Assembly (NCBI RefSeq): GCF_003634705.1
Contig: NZ_RBWU01000007.1
Location: 310,001-374,000 of the forward strand
Source: Actinomadura pelletieri DSM 43383
GTDB lineage: Bacteria; Actinomycetota; Actinomycetes; Streptosporangiales; Streptosporangiaceae
Reading direction: 5' to 3'
Length of the DNA stretch: 64,000 bases
A model generated the notes under the pieces. The model saw only the letters and a program-made list of their open reading frames with translations, was not told where the DNA came from and searched no databases. Below, one piece after another: positions 17,396 through 27,513 of this stretch; position 1 is the stretch's first letter, and every line of letters begins with the position of its first letter. A program made the translations under genes and the position numbers.

Positions 17396-18340
17396 ATGTG
17401 GCCGAACGTTACGGATCTGCGACTACGCGACCTGACCCTGGGGGCGGAGGTCGGCTCCGGCGGTCAGGGCAGGGTCCTTGAGGTCCTTGGGGCCGGTGGC
17501 GGTCATGTCTTCAAGGAGTATCTGGAACCTCAGAAGGTGAACGGCGCCGTCCTGAAACGGCTGGTCGAACTGCCCGGTGAGCTGTCCCAGGCTGACCGTG
17601 ACGCCTTTCTGCGGCAGGCGGCCTGGCCGCTGGCGCGCGTCCTCGACGGCGGTACCGTCAAGGGCTTCGTGATGCGCAGGGTGCCGCCGGAGTTCTGGGG
17701 TAGAGCGGCCCCGGGGATGAAGCTTCGCGAGGTGCAGTACCTGCTGTTCGAACCGAAGGCCCTGTGGGGGGAGATCCGACCTCCCGACGTGGACGGACGG
17801 CTGAAGATCGTCCGCAGGATGGTGGATCTGTTCCGGCTGCTGCACTCCAGGCGGCTCGTGGTCGGTGACGTATCGATGAACAACCTCCTGTGGTCGCGGT
17901 CGGGATGCGTGTTCCTGCTCGACTGCGACGGCATCCGCGAGGTCGGAGCGGATCCCGTTCTGCTCCAGCCGTCCACCCCGGACTGGGACGATCCGCTCCA
18001 GCCGGCCACGGGACCCGACCTGGACACCGACCGGTACAAGCTGGCGCTGCTTGTCACGCGGGTGCTGGCCAGGTCGTCCAAGCTACGGCCGGGCGAACCT
18101 CACCACCTGGTGGCGGGGGTACCGGACCGGATCGCGGGCGAGGTGTCGGCGCTGTTCGCGGCCGCGGCCGGGCAGCGGGGCCTGCGGCCGGACGCGGCGC
18201 GGTGGGCCCGGGCGCTCGATGAGCGCGGGGTCATCGAGCTGGGACCGCTGCCGCCGGTGCGTAGGCCGCCGAACCTTCCGCGGGCTCCCCTGGACGGCAG
18301 GCGGGGGCAACGGCCGACGATCCCGCTGCCCCCGGTGTGA
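17396..18340 (+). CDS. divergent protein kinase (system gene 5)
   Basis: A 314-residue kinase-like protein of the group found beside TerY and PP2C. A glycine loop (GAEVGSGGQGRVLEV) and Lys40 (HVFKEYL) lie near the N terminus. The catalytic loop is VVGDVSMNNLLW (D158, N163), replacing the usual HRD...N with GDVS...N. The metal motif is LLDCDGIR in place of DFG. Lys, Asp, Asn and the DxDG are intact, so activity is likely despite divergence. The last 30 residues are Pro/Arg-rich. There is no transmembrane helix or PASTA domain. It starts 4 bases after the phosphatase stop and is the last gene of the operon, converging with the helD-like gene 4 bases away. Confidence 0.88.
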   Translation: MWPNVTDLRLRDLTLGAEVGSGGQGRVLEVLGAGGGHVFKEYLEPQKVNGAVLKRLVELPGELSQADRDAFLRQAAWPLARVLDGGTVKGFVMRRVPPEFWGRAAPGMKLREVQYLLFEPKALWGEIRPPDVDGRLKIVRRMVDLFRLLHSRRLVVGDVSMNNLLWSRSGCVFLLDCDGIREVGADPVLLQPSTPDWDDPLQPATGPDLDTDRYKLALLVTRVLARSSKLRPGEPHHLVAGVPDRIAGEVSALFAAAAGQRGLRPDAARWARALDERGVIELGPLPPVRRPPNLPRAPLDGRRGQRPTIPLPPV

Positions 18341-18344
18341 GCCG

Positions 18345-20753
18345 TCAGGCGAGATTCGCGAGGAGGGGTGGTAGGTCGTCGTCGTGGACGATCGTCAGGC
18401 GGCGGGTCGCCCTGGTCAGGGCCACGTACAGGTCCTGGCCGCCCATGGGGGACTCGGACACGATGCCGGCGGGGTCGACGATGACGACGGAGTCGAACTC
18501 CAGGCCCTTGGCCTCCTGCGCGGTCAGGACGACGGTGGGGGAGTCGAGGGCCTCCGGGGTGGCGCCGACGGCGGCGGACGGGAGGGCGTCCAGCACGGCG
18601 GTGTGACGGGCGGCGGACGTGATGACGGCGAGGCGGCCCTCGGTGAAGGTGCCGCCGATGCCGTCCGACGCGTCCCCGGTGATGAGCGACAGCTCGGACC
18701 GGACGAGCCGCGGCAGATCGGAGACCGGCAGCGCGATCGCGGTGGGCGGTGGACCGTCGTCGCGGACGGGTTCGGGCGGGGTCTGGTCGGGCGCGACGGC
18801 GGCGAGGACGTCGGCGGCGACCCGCATGATGGCGGCGGGGGTCCGGTAGTTGACCAGGAGCCGTTGCTCGCGCCACCGGCCGGGCACATAGCGGTCGAGC
18901 ATCTGACCCCAGGACGAGGCGCCGGCGGCGCTGCCGGTCTGGGCGATGTCGCCGACGACGGTGAGGGAGCGGGTCGGGACGCGCCTCATCACTGTGCGCC
19001 AGGCCATCGCCGACAGCTCCTGCGCCTCGTCGACGATCACGTGCCCGTACGCCCATTCCCGGTCGGCCATGGCGCGCTGGGCGGTGGTGAGCGGCGGACC
19101 GTCGTCGTGGTGGCGCTCGGCGAGGTCGGCGGCGGAGACCATGTCGAGGTCGGCGAGGCCGGTGGTCTCGATGACCTCGCGGGCGTACAGTTCCTCGGCC
19201 GCGCGCCGGGCGCGGTCGGCGCGCCGGCGGGCCGCCCGCGCCGCGGAGTCGTCCTTGCCGAGGAGGTCGGCGGCCTCGTCCAGGATCGGCACGTCGGAGA
19301 CCGTCCACGGAGCGCCGGACGGACGGTGCAGGAACGCCGCCTCGGCGGGGCTCAACCCGGCTCGGGCGCCCAGGCGGGTCAGGGAGTCGAGGTCGGCGTA
19401 GAGGTCGGTGACCAGTTCCTCGGGGGTCAGCTCGGGCCAGAGCGCGTCGAGAGCGGCCTGGACGGACGGCTCGTGCCAGAGGGCCTCCTTGGCCATCCGC
19501 AGTTCCGTCTCGTCCAGGAGAGGGGTGTCCTCGGCTTCGTCGATGAGCTCCTGGAGCCACTTGGGCAGGCCGCCGTTCTTGGCGATCTCCTCCAGGGGCT
19601 CGTCCATGATGCGCTCGTACTGTTCGGCGCGGTCGACGGCGAGGGCCTCCAGCAGGTCGTGGACGAAGCGGCGCCGCTGGATGTTGTGGGGGACCCGTAG
19701 ACCGCGGGCGCGGTCGCGGGCCCGCTCGCACGCTTCGGCGTCCACGGTGAGGGTCAGGCCCTCGACCTCGACGCGCAGACCGTCCGCGGGGACGCGCTGC
19801 CGGTCGTGGACGGCCTCCCGCACCAGGTCGGCCATCCGCAGATCGCCCTTGACGACGGCGACCGCAGGGTCGTCCATGGCGGTCGCCTTCAGGCCCGGGT
19901 ACAGCTCCCCGACCGTGGACAGCACGACGTCGGTCTCGCCCAGGCCGGGCAGGACCTGCTCGATGTAGCGGAGGAACGTGGCGTTCGGGCCGACGATGAG
20001 GACGCCGCGCCGTTCGAGGACGTCCCGGTGCGTGTACAGCAGATACGCGGCCCGGTGGAGCGCGGCGACCGTCTTGCCGGTGCCGGGGCCGCCCTGCACG
20101 ACGAGAACGCCGTGCAACCCCGAGCGGATCACCTGGTCCTGTTCCTCCTGGATGGTCGCGACGACGTCGCTCATCCGGCCCGTCCGGCCCCGGCGGAGCG
20201 TGGCGAGCAGGGCTGCCTCGCCGACGATGCCGCGCCGCTCGGACTCGGCCAGGCCCTCCAGGTCGAACACCTCGTCGTCCAGCCGGACGACCGCGCGGTC
20301 GCGCAGGTGCAGGTGGCGGCGGCGCGCGAGCGTGCCGGGCGCCCCGGAGGTGGCGGTGTAGAACGGGCGGGCCGCGTCGGCGCGCCAGTCGATCAGGAGG
20401 GGTTCGCGGTTCTCGTCGCGCAGCCCGACGCGGCCGATGTAGAACGTGTCGCCGGGGCCGTCGGCGTCCGCGCGGTGGTCGATCCGGCCGAAGCACAGGC
20501 CGTGTTCGACGCCGCTGAGCCGGGCGAGGCGACGCGCGGCCTCGTCGGTGGCGACGGCGCCCTCCAGCCTGGCCTGGAACGCGCTCCCGCCGCCCGCCGC
20601 AGGTCCGGCGCGCAGCGCCGTCTCCGCGCTCTCCCGTTCGGCGTCGAGCCGCGCGTACACACGGGACACGTACCGCTGTTCGGCCTGGATCGCGGCCTGC
20701 CGTGACTTTTCCTCGCGCTCGGGGTTGACGGCGTCGGCTTGACGGAGTCCCAT
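18345..20753 (-). CDS. helD: HelD-family RNA polymerase recycling ATPase
   Basis: A superfamily 1 helicase-like ATPase; actinobacterial HelD proteins bind RNA polymerase, push into its channels and free stalled complexes, and relatives (HelR) give rifampicin tolerance. The N-terminal coiled coil (about residues 10-50) is the polymerase channel arm. Walker A is VVQGGPGTGKTVAALHRA (about 219-235) and the DExx box is VIVDEAQELSAMAW. Motif III is TVVGDIAQTGS and the C-terminal motif VI is YVALTRATRRLTIV. The 802 residues are somewhat longer than the roughly 740 of mycobacterial HelD. A good promoter overlapped by a perfect palindrome lies upstream. Confidence 0.85.
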   Translation of the reverse strand: MGLRQADAVNPEREEKSRQAAIQAEQRYVSRVYARLDAERESAETALRAGPAAGGGSAFQARLEGAVATDEAARRLARLSGVEHGLCFGRIDHRADADGPGDTFYIGRVGLRDENREPLLIDWRADAARPFYTATSGAPGTLARRRHLHLRDRAVVRLDDEVFDLEGLAESERRGIVGEAALLATLRRGRTGRMSDVVATIQEEQDQVIRSGLHGVLVVQGGPGTGKTVAALHRAAYLLYTHRDVLERRGVLIVGPNATFLRYIEQVLPGLGETDVVLSTVGELYPGLKATAMDDPAVAVVKGDLRMADLVREAVHDRQRVPADGLRVEVEGLTLTVDAEACERARDRARGLRVPHNIQRRRFVHDLLEALAVDRAEQYERIMDEPLEEIAKNGGLPKWLQELIDEAEDTPLLDETELRMAKEALWHEPSVQAALDALWPELTPEELVTDLYADLDSLTRLGARAGLSPAEAAFLHRPSGAPWTVSDVPILDEAADLLGKDDSAARAARRRADRARRAAEELYAREVIETTGLADLDMVSAADLAERHHDDGPPLTTAQRAMADREWAYGHVIVDEAQELSAMAWRTVMRRVPTRSLTVVGDIAQTGSAAGASSWGQMLDRYVPGRWREQRLLVNYRTPAAIMRVAADVLAAVAPDQTPPEPVRDDGPPPTAIALPVSDLPRLVRSELSLITGDASDGIGGTFTEGRLAVITSAARHTAVLDALPSAAVGATPEALDSPTVVLTAQEAKGLEFDSVVIVDPAGIVSESPMGGQDLYVALTRATRRLTIVHDDDLPPLLANLA

Positions 20754-20771
20754 ACCTCTGCTACGCTCCTA

Positions 20772-20809
20772 GTTATAGGATGGATTTTCTGTGCGCAACT
20801 TGAAGTTGC
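20772..20809 (-). promoter_or_regulatory. helD promoter with palindrome over the -35 region
   Basis: On the minus strand a near-consensus -10 hexamer TATAAC (20772-20777) lies about 20 bases before ATG 20753. TTGCGC (20793-20798) is 15 bases upstream, and AGTTGC (20795-20800) is 17. A perfect 15-base inverted repeat GCAACTT-G-AAGTTGC spans 20795-20809 and covers the -35 region. This geometry fits a repressor site. The rifamycin-associated element is known upstream of helR genes, but this palindrome does not match the form I remember. Confidence 0.55.
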
Positions 20810-20970
20810 CAGCCTACCACCCTTCTGTCCGCCCTGCATGATCTTTTCGGGTCTTCCCAACTGATCATTTTTGTTGTGGTGGACGTCATCTCCGCGGTGT
20901 CCTCGGGTCACCGGCCTTCGTGAGGCTTTCCGGCGATCGATGCCGGAAGCTCCAGAAAGGTCGCTACTCC

Positions 20971-22647
20971 ATGGCCGACACCGCACGCCGGCTGAACCGG
21001 CGAACCTTCCTCATCACCAGCGGACTCGCCACCGCCGTCGCCGCGACCGGCGTCCCGGGACCCGCCCACGCCGCCCCCCGCGCCCGGACACCCGACGGCG
21101 ATCCGTTCACCCTCGGAGTCGCCTCCGGCGACCCCGGCCCCGACGGGTTCGTCCTCTGGACCCGGCTCGCCCGCAACCCCCTCGCCGAGGACGGGCTCGG
21201 CGGCATGCCGTCCCGGACGATCCCCGTCCGCTGGGAGGTCGCCACCGACGAACGCTTCCGCCGCGTCGTGCGCCGCGGCGTCGCCGCCGCCCACGCCCGC
21301 TCCGCGCACTCCGTCCACGTCGAACTCGACGGCCTGCGCCCCGGCCACGACTACTGGTACCGGTTCCGCGTCGGCGGCCACATCTCCCCGGTCGGACGGA
21401 CGCGCACCGCCCCGCACCCCTCCACCTACGGTTCCGCCCTCGCCATGGGCTTCGTGTCGTGCTCCCAGTTCGAACACGGCTACTTCACCGCGTACCGGCG
21501 GCTCGCCGAAGAGCACCCCGACCTGATCCTGCACCTCGGCGACTACCAGTACGAGTACAAGAAGGGCGTCTACACCGTCCCGGGCGGCAACGTCCGCGAC
21601 CACGAGGGCCCCGAGACCGTCACCCTCGGCGACTACCGGCTGCGGCACGCCCAGTACAAGTCCGACCCCGACCTGCAGGCCGCGCACGGCGCCGCGCCCT
21701 GGCTCGTCGTCTTCGACGACCACGAGGTCGAGAACAACTGGGCCGACGACGTCCCGGAGAACAACTCCGACACCCCGTCCCCCGAGGCGTTCCGCGCCCG
21801 CCGGGCCGCCGCGTTCCAGGCGTACTACGAGAACATGCCGTTGCGCCGCCGCTCCATCCCCCACGGCCCCGACATCCAGGTGTACCGGCGGGTCGCATGG
21901 GGCAGGCTCGCCAACTTCCACATGCTCGACACCCGCCAGTTCCGCGACGACCAGGCGTGCGGCGACGGCTACAAGGACTGCCCCGACGCCCTCGACCCGA
22001 AACGGTCCATCACCGGCGACCGGCAGGAACGCTGGCTCCTGGACGGCTTCCGCCGCTCCCGCGCCCGCTGGGACATCCTCGGCCAGCAGGTGTTCTTCGC
22101 GCAGCGCGACAACACCGCGGGCCCGGTCAAGAAGACCTCCATGGACTCCTGGGACGGCTACGTCGCGTCCCGCGACCGGATCACCAAGGGCTGGCTCGAC
22201 GCACGGGTCCGCAACCCCGTCGTGCTCACCGGCGACGTCCACGCCCACTGGGCCGGCGACCTCAAAGCCGACTATGACGACCCGGACTCCAGAACCGTCG
22301 GCTCCGAACTGGTCTGCACGTCCATCACCAGCGGCGGCGACGGGAGCGACTCCAACCCGGCCGACCAACCCTTCCTCAAGATCAACCCGCACCTGCGCTT
22401 CTACAACAACCAGCGCGGATACGTGCTCACGAAGATCGGCAAGGATGAGATGAAGGCCGACTTCACGACGCTGCCCACCGTCCGGACGCGCGATGCCGAA
22501 GCCTCCATCAAGGCGACCTTCGTCATCGAGGACCGCGAACCCGGCGTCAAGCAGACCTACCTGCGCCCCCACGACTCGCCCAGAACCAAGTCGCAGTCCG
22601 ACGAAGAACTCATCCGCCAAACCATCCAGAACGAAACTCAGCCCTGA
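20971..22647 (+). CDS. phoD: PhoD-type alkaline phosphatase
   Basis: Secreted phosphodiesterase/monoesterase with an Fe3+/Ca2+ centre, used for phosphate scavenging. A Tat signal (LNRRTFLITSGLATAVAAT, cleavage near AHAAP) is followed by the PhoD N-terminal domain (FTLGVASGDPGPDGFVLWTR). The metallophosphatase core carries the metal motifs LHLGDYQYEYK, FDDHEVENNW and LTGDVHAHW. Its 558 residues are typical. ATG 20971 is preceded by AGAAAGG. The 217-base region to the divergent helD gene should hold its promoter; I could not find a convincing direct-repeat PHO box. Confidence 0.94.
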   Translation: MADTARRLNRRTFLITSGLATAVAATGVPGPAHAAPRARTPDGDPFTLGVASGDPGPDGFVLWTRLARNPLAEDGLGGMPSRTIPVRWEVATDERFRRVVRRGVAAAHARSAHSVHVELDGLRPGHDYWYRFRVGGHISPVGRTRTAPHPSTYGSALAMGFVSCSQFEHGYFTAYRRLAEEHPDLILHLGDYQYEYKKGVYTVPGGNVRDHEGPETVTLGDYRLRHAQYKSDPDLQAAHGAAPWLVVFDDHEVENNWADDVPENNSDTPSPEAFRARRAAAFQAYYENMPLRRRSIPHGPDIQVYRRVAWGRLANFHMLDTRQFRDDQACGDGYKDCPDALDPKRSITGDRQERWLLDGFRRSRARWDILGQQVFFAQRDNTAGPVKKTSMDSWDGYVASRDRITKGWLDARVRNPVVLTGDVHAHWAGDLKADYDDPDSRTVGSELVCTSITSGGDGSDSNPADQPFLKINPHLRFYNNQRGYVLTKIGKDEMKADFTTLPTVRTRDAEASIKATFVIEDREPGVKQTYLRPHDSPRTKSQSDEELIRQTIQNETQP

Positions 22648-22768
22648 TCCGGCTTCTTCCGGCATTCGGACGCGATCGCAACCGTGGGAAGCGTTGCGGA
22701 ATTGCGACGATGGCCGGGGTGAGCGCCGTCGGGTCGTGCGATCTCCGCGGTCGTGCGGCCCGGCGGGG

Positions 22769-23860
22769 CTAGTGGTCGGCCCTGGGGTTCGTCGCCTGGC
22801 CGAAGAGGATGTCGTCCAGGTCGTAGGCCACGGGGACTTCCAGCTGTTCGTAGGTGCACGACTCGGGGGTCCGGTCGGGACGCCAGTTGCGGAAACGGGC
22901 CGTGTGCCGGAACCGTTCGCCCTCCATCGCCTCGTACGCCACCTCGACGACCAGGTCGGGACGCAACGGCACCCAGCTGAGGTCCTTCTTGCCCGTCCAG
23001 CGGGAGATGGCGCCCGGCATCCGGTCGACGGTCGCCTCGGTCTGGCGCGCCCAGTCCGCCCACGGATGCTCCGCGAGATCGTCCAGCCGGTACGGCCGAA
23101 GCTCCTCGACCAGCTCGGCGCGGCGCTTCATCGTGAACGACGCCGCCACCCCCACGTGCTGAAGGTTGCCCTGGTCGTTGTACAGGCCGAGGAGAAGCGA
23201 CCCCACGATCGGGCCGGACTTGTGCCACCGGAAGCCCGCCACCACGCAGTCCGCGGTCCGTTCGTGCTTGACCTTGAACAGGGCCCGCTTGTCGGACTCG
23301 TACGGAATGTCGCGGGGTTTGGCGATGACACCGTCCAGCCCGGCGCCCTCGAACTCGTCGAACCAGCGCAGCGCCAGCTCGTAGGAGTCGGACGCGGGCG
23401 TCACATGGATGGGCGCCCGCACCTGCGAGAGCGTCTCGACCAGCCGTCGCCGGCGCTCACCGAGCGGCACCTCCATCAGCGACTCGTCGCCCAGGGCGAG
23501 CAGGTCGAACGCGATGAACGACGCCGGAGTCTGCTCCGACAGCAGCTTCACCCGGGACGCGGCCGGGTGGATGCGCTGCTGGAGGGCCTCGAAGTCCAGA
23601 CGGGTGCCCATCGGCAGGACGATCTCCCCGTCGATCACGCAACGTTCGGGAAGCTCGCGCCGCACCGCCTCGACCAGCTCCGGGAAGTACCGGGTGAGCG
23701 GCTTCTCGCCCCGGCTGGACAGCTCCACCTCGTCACCGTCGCGGAACACGACGCAGCGGAAACCGTCCCACTTCGGCTCGTACAGCAGATCGCCCTGGGG
23801 CATCGTCTTCACCGCCTTGGCCAGCATCGGCGGCAGCGGCGGAAGGATCGGCAGGTCCAT
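22769..23860 (-). CDS. ligC: ATP-dependent DNA ligase (LigC type)
   Basis: Seals DNA nicks with ATP; stand-alone ligases of this size serve accessory end joining or repair. Motif I is EPKWDGFR with the adenylated Lys30, motif III is IAFDLLAL, motif IV is LDGVIAKP and motif V is FKVKHERTADCVV. The OB-fold C-terminal domain ends at residue 363. There is no primase or nuclease domain. The length and motifs match LigC rather than LigD. A partner polymerase gene of LigD type lies 13 kb away at 8.5-9.5 kb. The gene stands alone between phoD (converging) and a RibD-like gene (same strand, 72 bases upstream). Confidence 0.92.
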   Translation of the reverse strand: MDLPILPPLPPMLAKAVKTMPQGDLLYEPKWDGFRCVVFRDGDEVELSSRGEKPLTRYFPELVEAVRRELPERCVIDGEIVLPMGTRLDFEALQQRIHPAASRVKLLSEQTPASFIAFDLLALGDESLMEVPLGERRRRLVETLSQVRAPIHVTPASDSYELALRWFDEFEGAGLDGVIAKPRDIPYESDKRALFKVKHERTADCVVAGFRWHKSGPIVGSLLLGLYNDQGNLQHVGVAASFTMKRRAELVEELRPYRLDDLAEHPWADWARQTEATVDRMPGAISRWTGKKDLSWVPLRPDLVVEVAYEAMEGERFRHTARFRNWRPDRTPESCTYEQLEVPVAYDLDDILFGQATNPRADH

Positions 23861-23932
23861 CCCCCTATAGTGCGCCCGGGCACCGACAGTCCGACCACGC
23901 GGGGGGCGGCATGGCGCGTCCGATGTCGCAGG

Positions 23933-24646
23933 TCAGCGCGTGTAGCGGAGGAAGAGGAAGTCGTCGTCGCGCAGCACGTGCGCGAGGGTCAGCTCCGGTG
24001 GGACGGGCAGCGGCGGGCCGTTCAGGATCCGCGCCGGACGCCCGGCGAGCAGCTGCGGACTCAGCGTGAGGCACAGCTCGTCCAGCAGCCCCGCCGCCAG
24101 CACCTGCGCGAGCACAGCTGGGCCGCCCTCGCACAGCAGGCGCCGGTGGCCGCGTGCCGCGAGTTCCGCGACGGCGGCGGGGAAGTCCAGGGACTCCTGC
24201 CCGGCGACGATGACGTCGGCGCGCTCCCGCGCGGCCGCCAGCCGCGCCGGATCGGCGGTCGCGGTCGTCAGCACGATCGTTCTGGCCCGCGCCTCGGTGA
24301 ACAGCGGCGCGTCGTAGTCGAGGTCGAGGGTGCGCGAGACGACCGCCAGCGGCGGGACGGGCGCGCGACCGTCCCGCACGCCGTCCCACGTGTCGGCCGG
24401 CAGCACCGGCCCGTAGCCTTCGGCCCGCACCGTGTTGGCGCCGACGAGCACGACGTCGGCGAGACCGCGCAGCAGCAGGAACAACCGCCGGTCGGCGGCG
24501 TTGCCGAGGCCGCCGCTGCGTTCGTCGCGCTGCGCCGCGCCGTCCAGGCTGGCGACCATGTTGGCCCGCAGCCACACCCCGTCGGACGGATAGGCGTAGC
24601 GCTCGACGAGATCGACCTCGCCCGCCTCCGGAGAAAGAATCCGCAT
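23933..24646 (-). CDS. pyrimidine reductase family protein (RibD C-terminal domain)
   Basis: A 237-residue NADPH-dependent reductase of the dihydrofolate-reductase-like RibD_C fold. Recognisable parts are VWLRANMVASLDGAA (substrate loop), DVVLVGANTVRAEGYG, the segment PLAVVSRTLDL and the nucleotide site LLCEGGPAVLAQVLAAGLLDEL. It lacks the N-terminal deaminase domain of bifunctional RibD, so a role in riboflavin synthesis is possible but not shown. It starts 13 bases after the glgX stop, so the two are probably one transcript, though no metabolic link is evident. Confidence 0.85.
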   Translation of the reverse strand: MRILSPEAGEVDLVERYAYPSDGVWLRANMVASLDGAAQRDERSGGLGNAADRRLFLLLRGLADVVLVGANTVRAEGYGPVLPADTWDGVRDGRAPVPPLAVVSRTLDLDYDAPLFTEARARTIVLTTATADPARLAAARERADVIVAGQESLDFPAAVAELAARGHRRLLCEGGPAVLAQVLAAGLLDELCLTLSPQLLAGRPARILNGPPLPVPPELTLAHVLRDDDFLFLRYTR

Positions 24647-24659
24647 AGGGCCTCGAAGT

Positions 24660-26753
<2,094 letters not shown>

Positions 26754-26907
26754 GCCGCAACTCCTCCACCTGGTCGTCCTGGCCCGTCGATTGTGGCCTA
26801 CCCCGCCGTCGGCCCGCGCATCACGGCGTGCCGTCAGAGTGTCACGCGTAACAGGACGCCCGGCGAGGGCGCCGCGTCAGCATAGGCGCGGTGTGGGAGC
26901 GGTCGCG

Positions 26908-27453
26908 TCAGAGCCGCTGCGTCCAGACGCCGGCGGGGTGCTGCCGCGGGGGAAGCCACAGCCACGGCTGCGAATGGCGGAACCGCAGGTCGGTGCCGGG
27001 CTGCCAGGGGAACAGGCCCTCCCGGTTGGGCCATACGACCTGGAGCATCGGCGGCGTGGGACGCCGGTAGAACGCGACGGCCCCGCCGAACATCGCGTCG
27101 TACCAGAGCGGATCGGTCTCGCGGAACGCGGCCGCCTGGCCGCGGACGACACCGTCGCGGCGTTCGCCGTCGGTGGGGAGGCGCCCGTCGGCGGTGTGCC
27201 GGCCGAGCGTGTTCAGCGACTCCTCCATCTCGTAGACGTCGCCGCCGAACATGGCCAGCTCGGGCGCGCCGTGACTGTGCCACAGACCGATCGTGTACGC
27301 CCACCCCGGCCCGTCGTCGTCGGGGTGCACGAGGACGACGCTCCAGCCGTACTCGGTGATGTGCACGATCGTGCGGAGCTGGAAGTTGTCCAGACGGTCG
27401 CGGTCACCGTGGTTACAGATCACGCAGGTGCACGGGGTGTGGCCGTCGGACAT
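26908..27453 (-). CDS. DUF4262 domain protein
   Basis: A 181-residue cytosolic protein of unknown function. The N terminus has clustered cysteines (PCTCVICNHGDRDRLDNF), then IVHITEYGWSVVLVHPDDD and WAYTIGLWHSHGAPELAMFG, which mark the DUF4262 family. ATG 27453 is used; ATG 27474 in frame would add seven residues (MDPKLKA). Neither has a strong Shine-Dalgarno sequence. A perfect 14-bp palindrome lies 26 bases before the longer start. It is transcribed in the same direction as the lipoprotein gene upstream, with 34-55 bases between. Confidence 0.82.
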   Translation of the reverse strand: MSDGHTPCTCVICNHGDRDRLDNFQLRTIVHITEYGWSVVLVHPDDDGPGWAYTIGLWHSHGAPELAMFGGDVYEMEESLNTLGRHTADGRLPTDGERRDGVVRGQAAAFRETDPLWYDAMFGGAVAFYRRPTPPMLQVVWPNREGLFPWQPGTDLRFRHSQPWLWLPPRQHPAGVWTQRL

Positions 27454-27499
27454 GGCCTTCAGTTTAGGATCCATCGGTGCTCGGCATCGCTTCGTCTCC

Positions 27500-27513
27500 G
27501 GTGACCGGTCACC
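27500..27513. promoter_or_regulatory. 14-bp perfect palindrome GGTGACCGGTCACC
   Basis: Perfect inverted repeat at the 3' end of the lipoprotein gene and just upstream of the DUF4262 gene. Its size and position suit an operator, but GC-rich palindromes can arise by chance and no second copy was found near the gene. Confidence 0.35.

Noticed and set aside
20754..20970. PHO box upstream of phoD
   Set aside because: No pair of GTTCACC-like direct repeats could be found; only the helD palindrome is clear.
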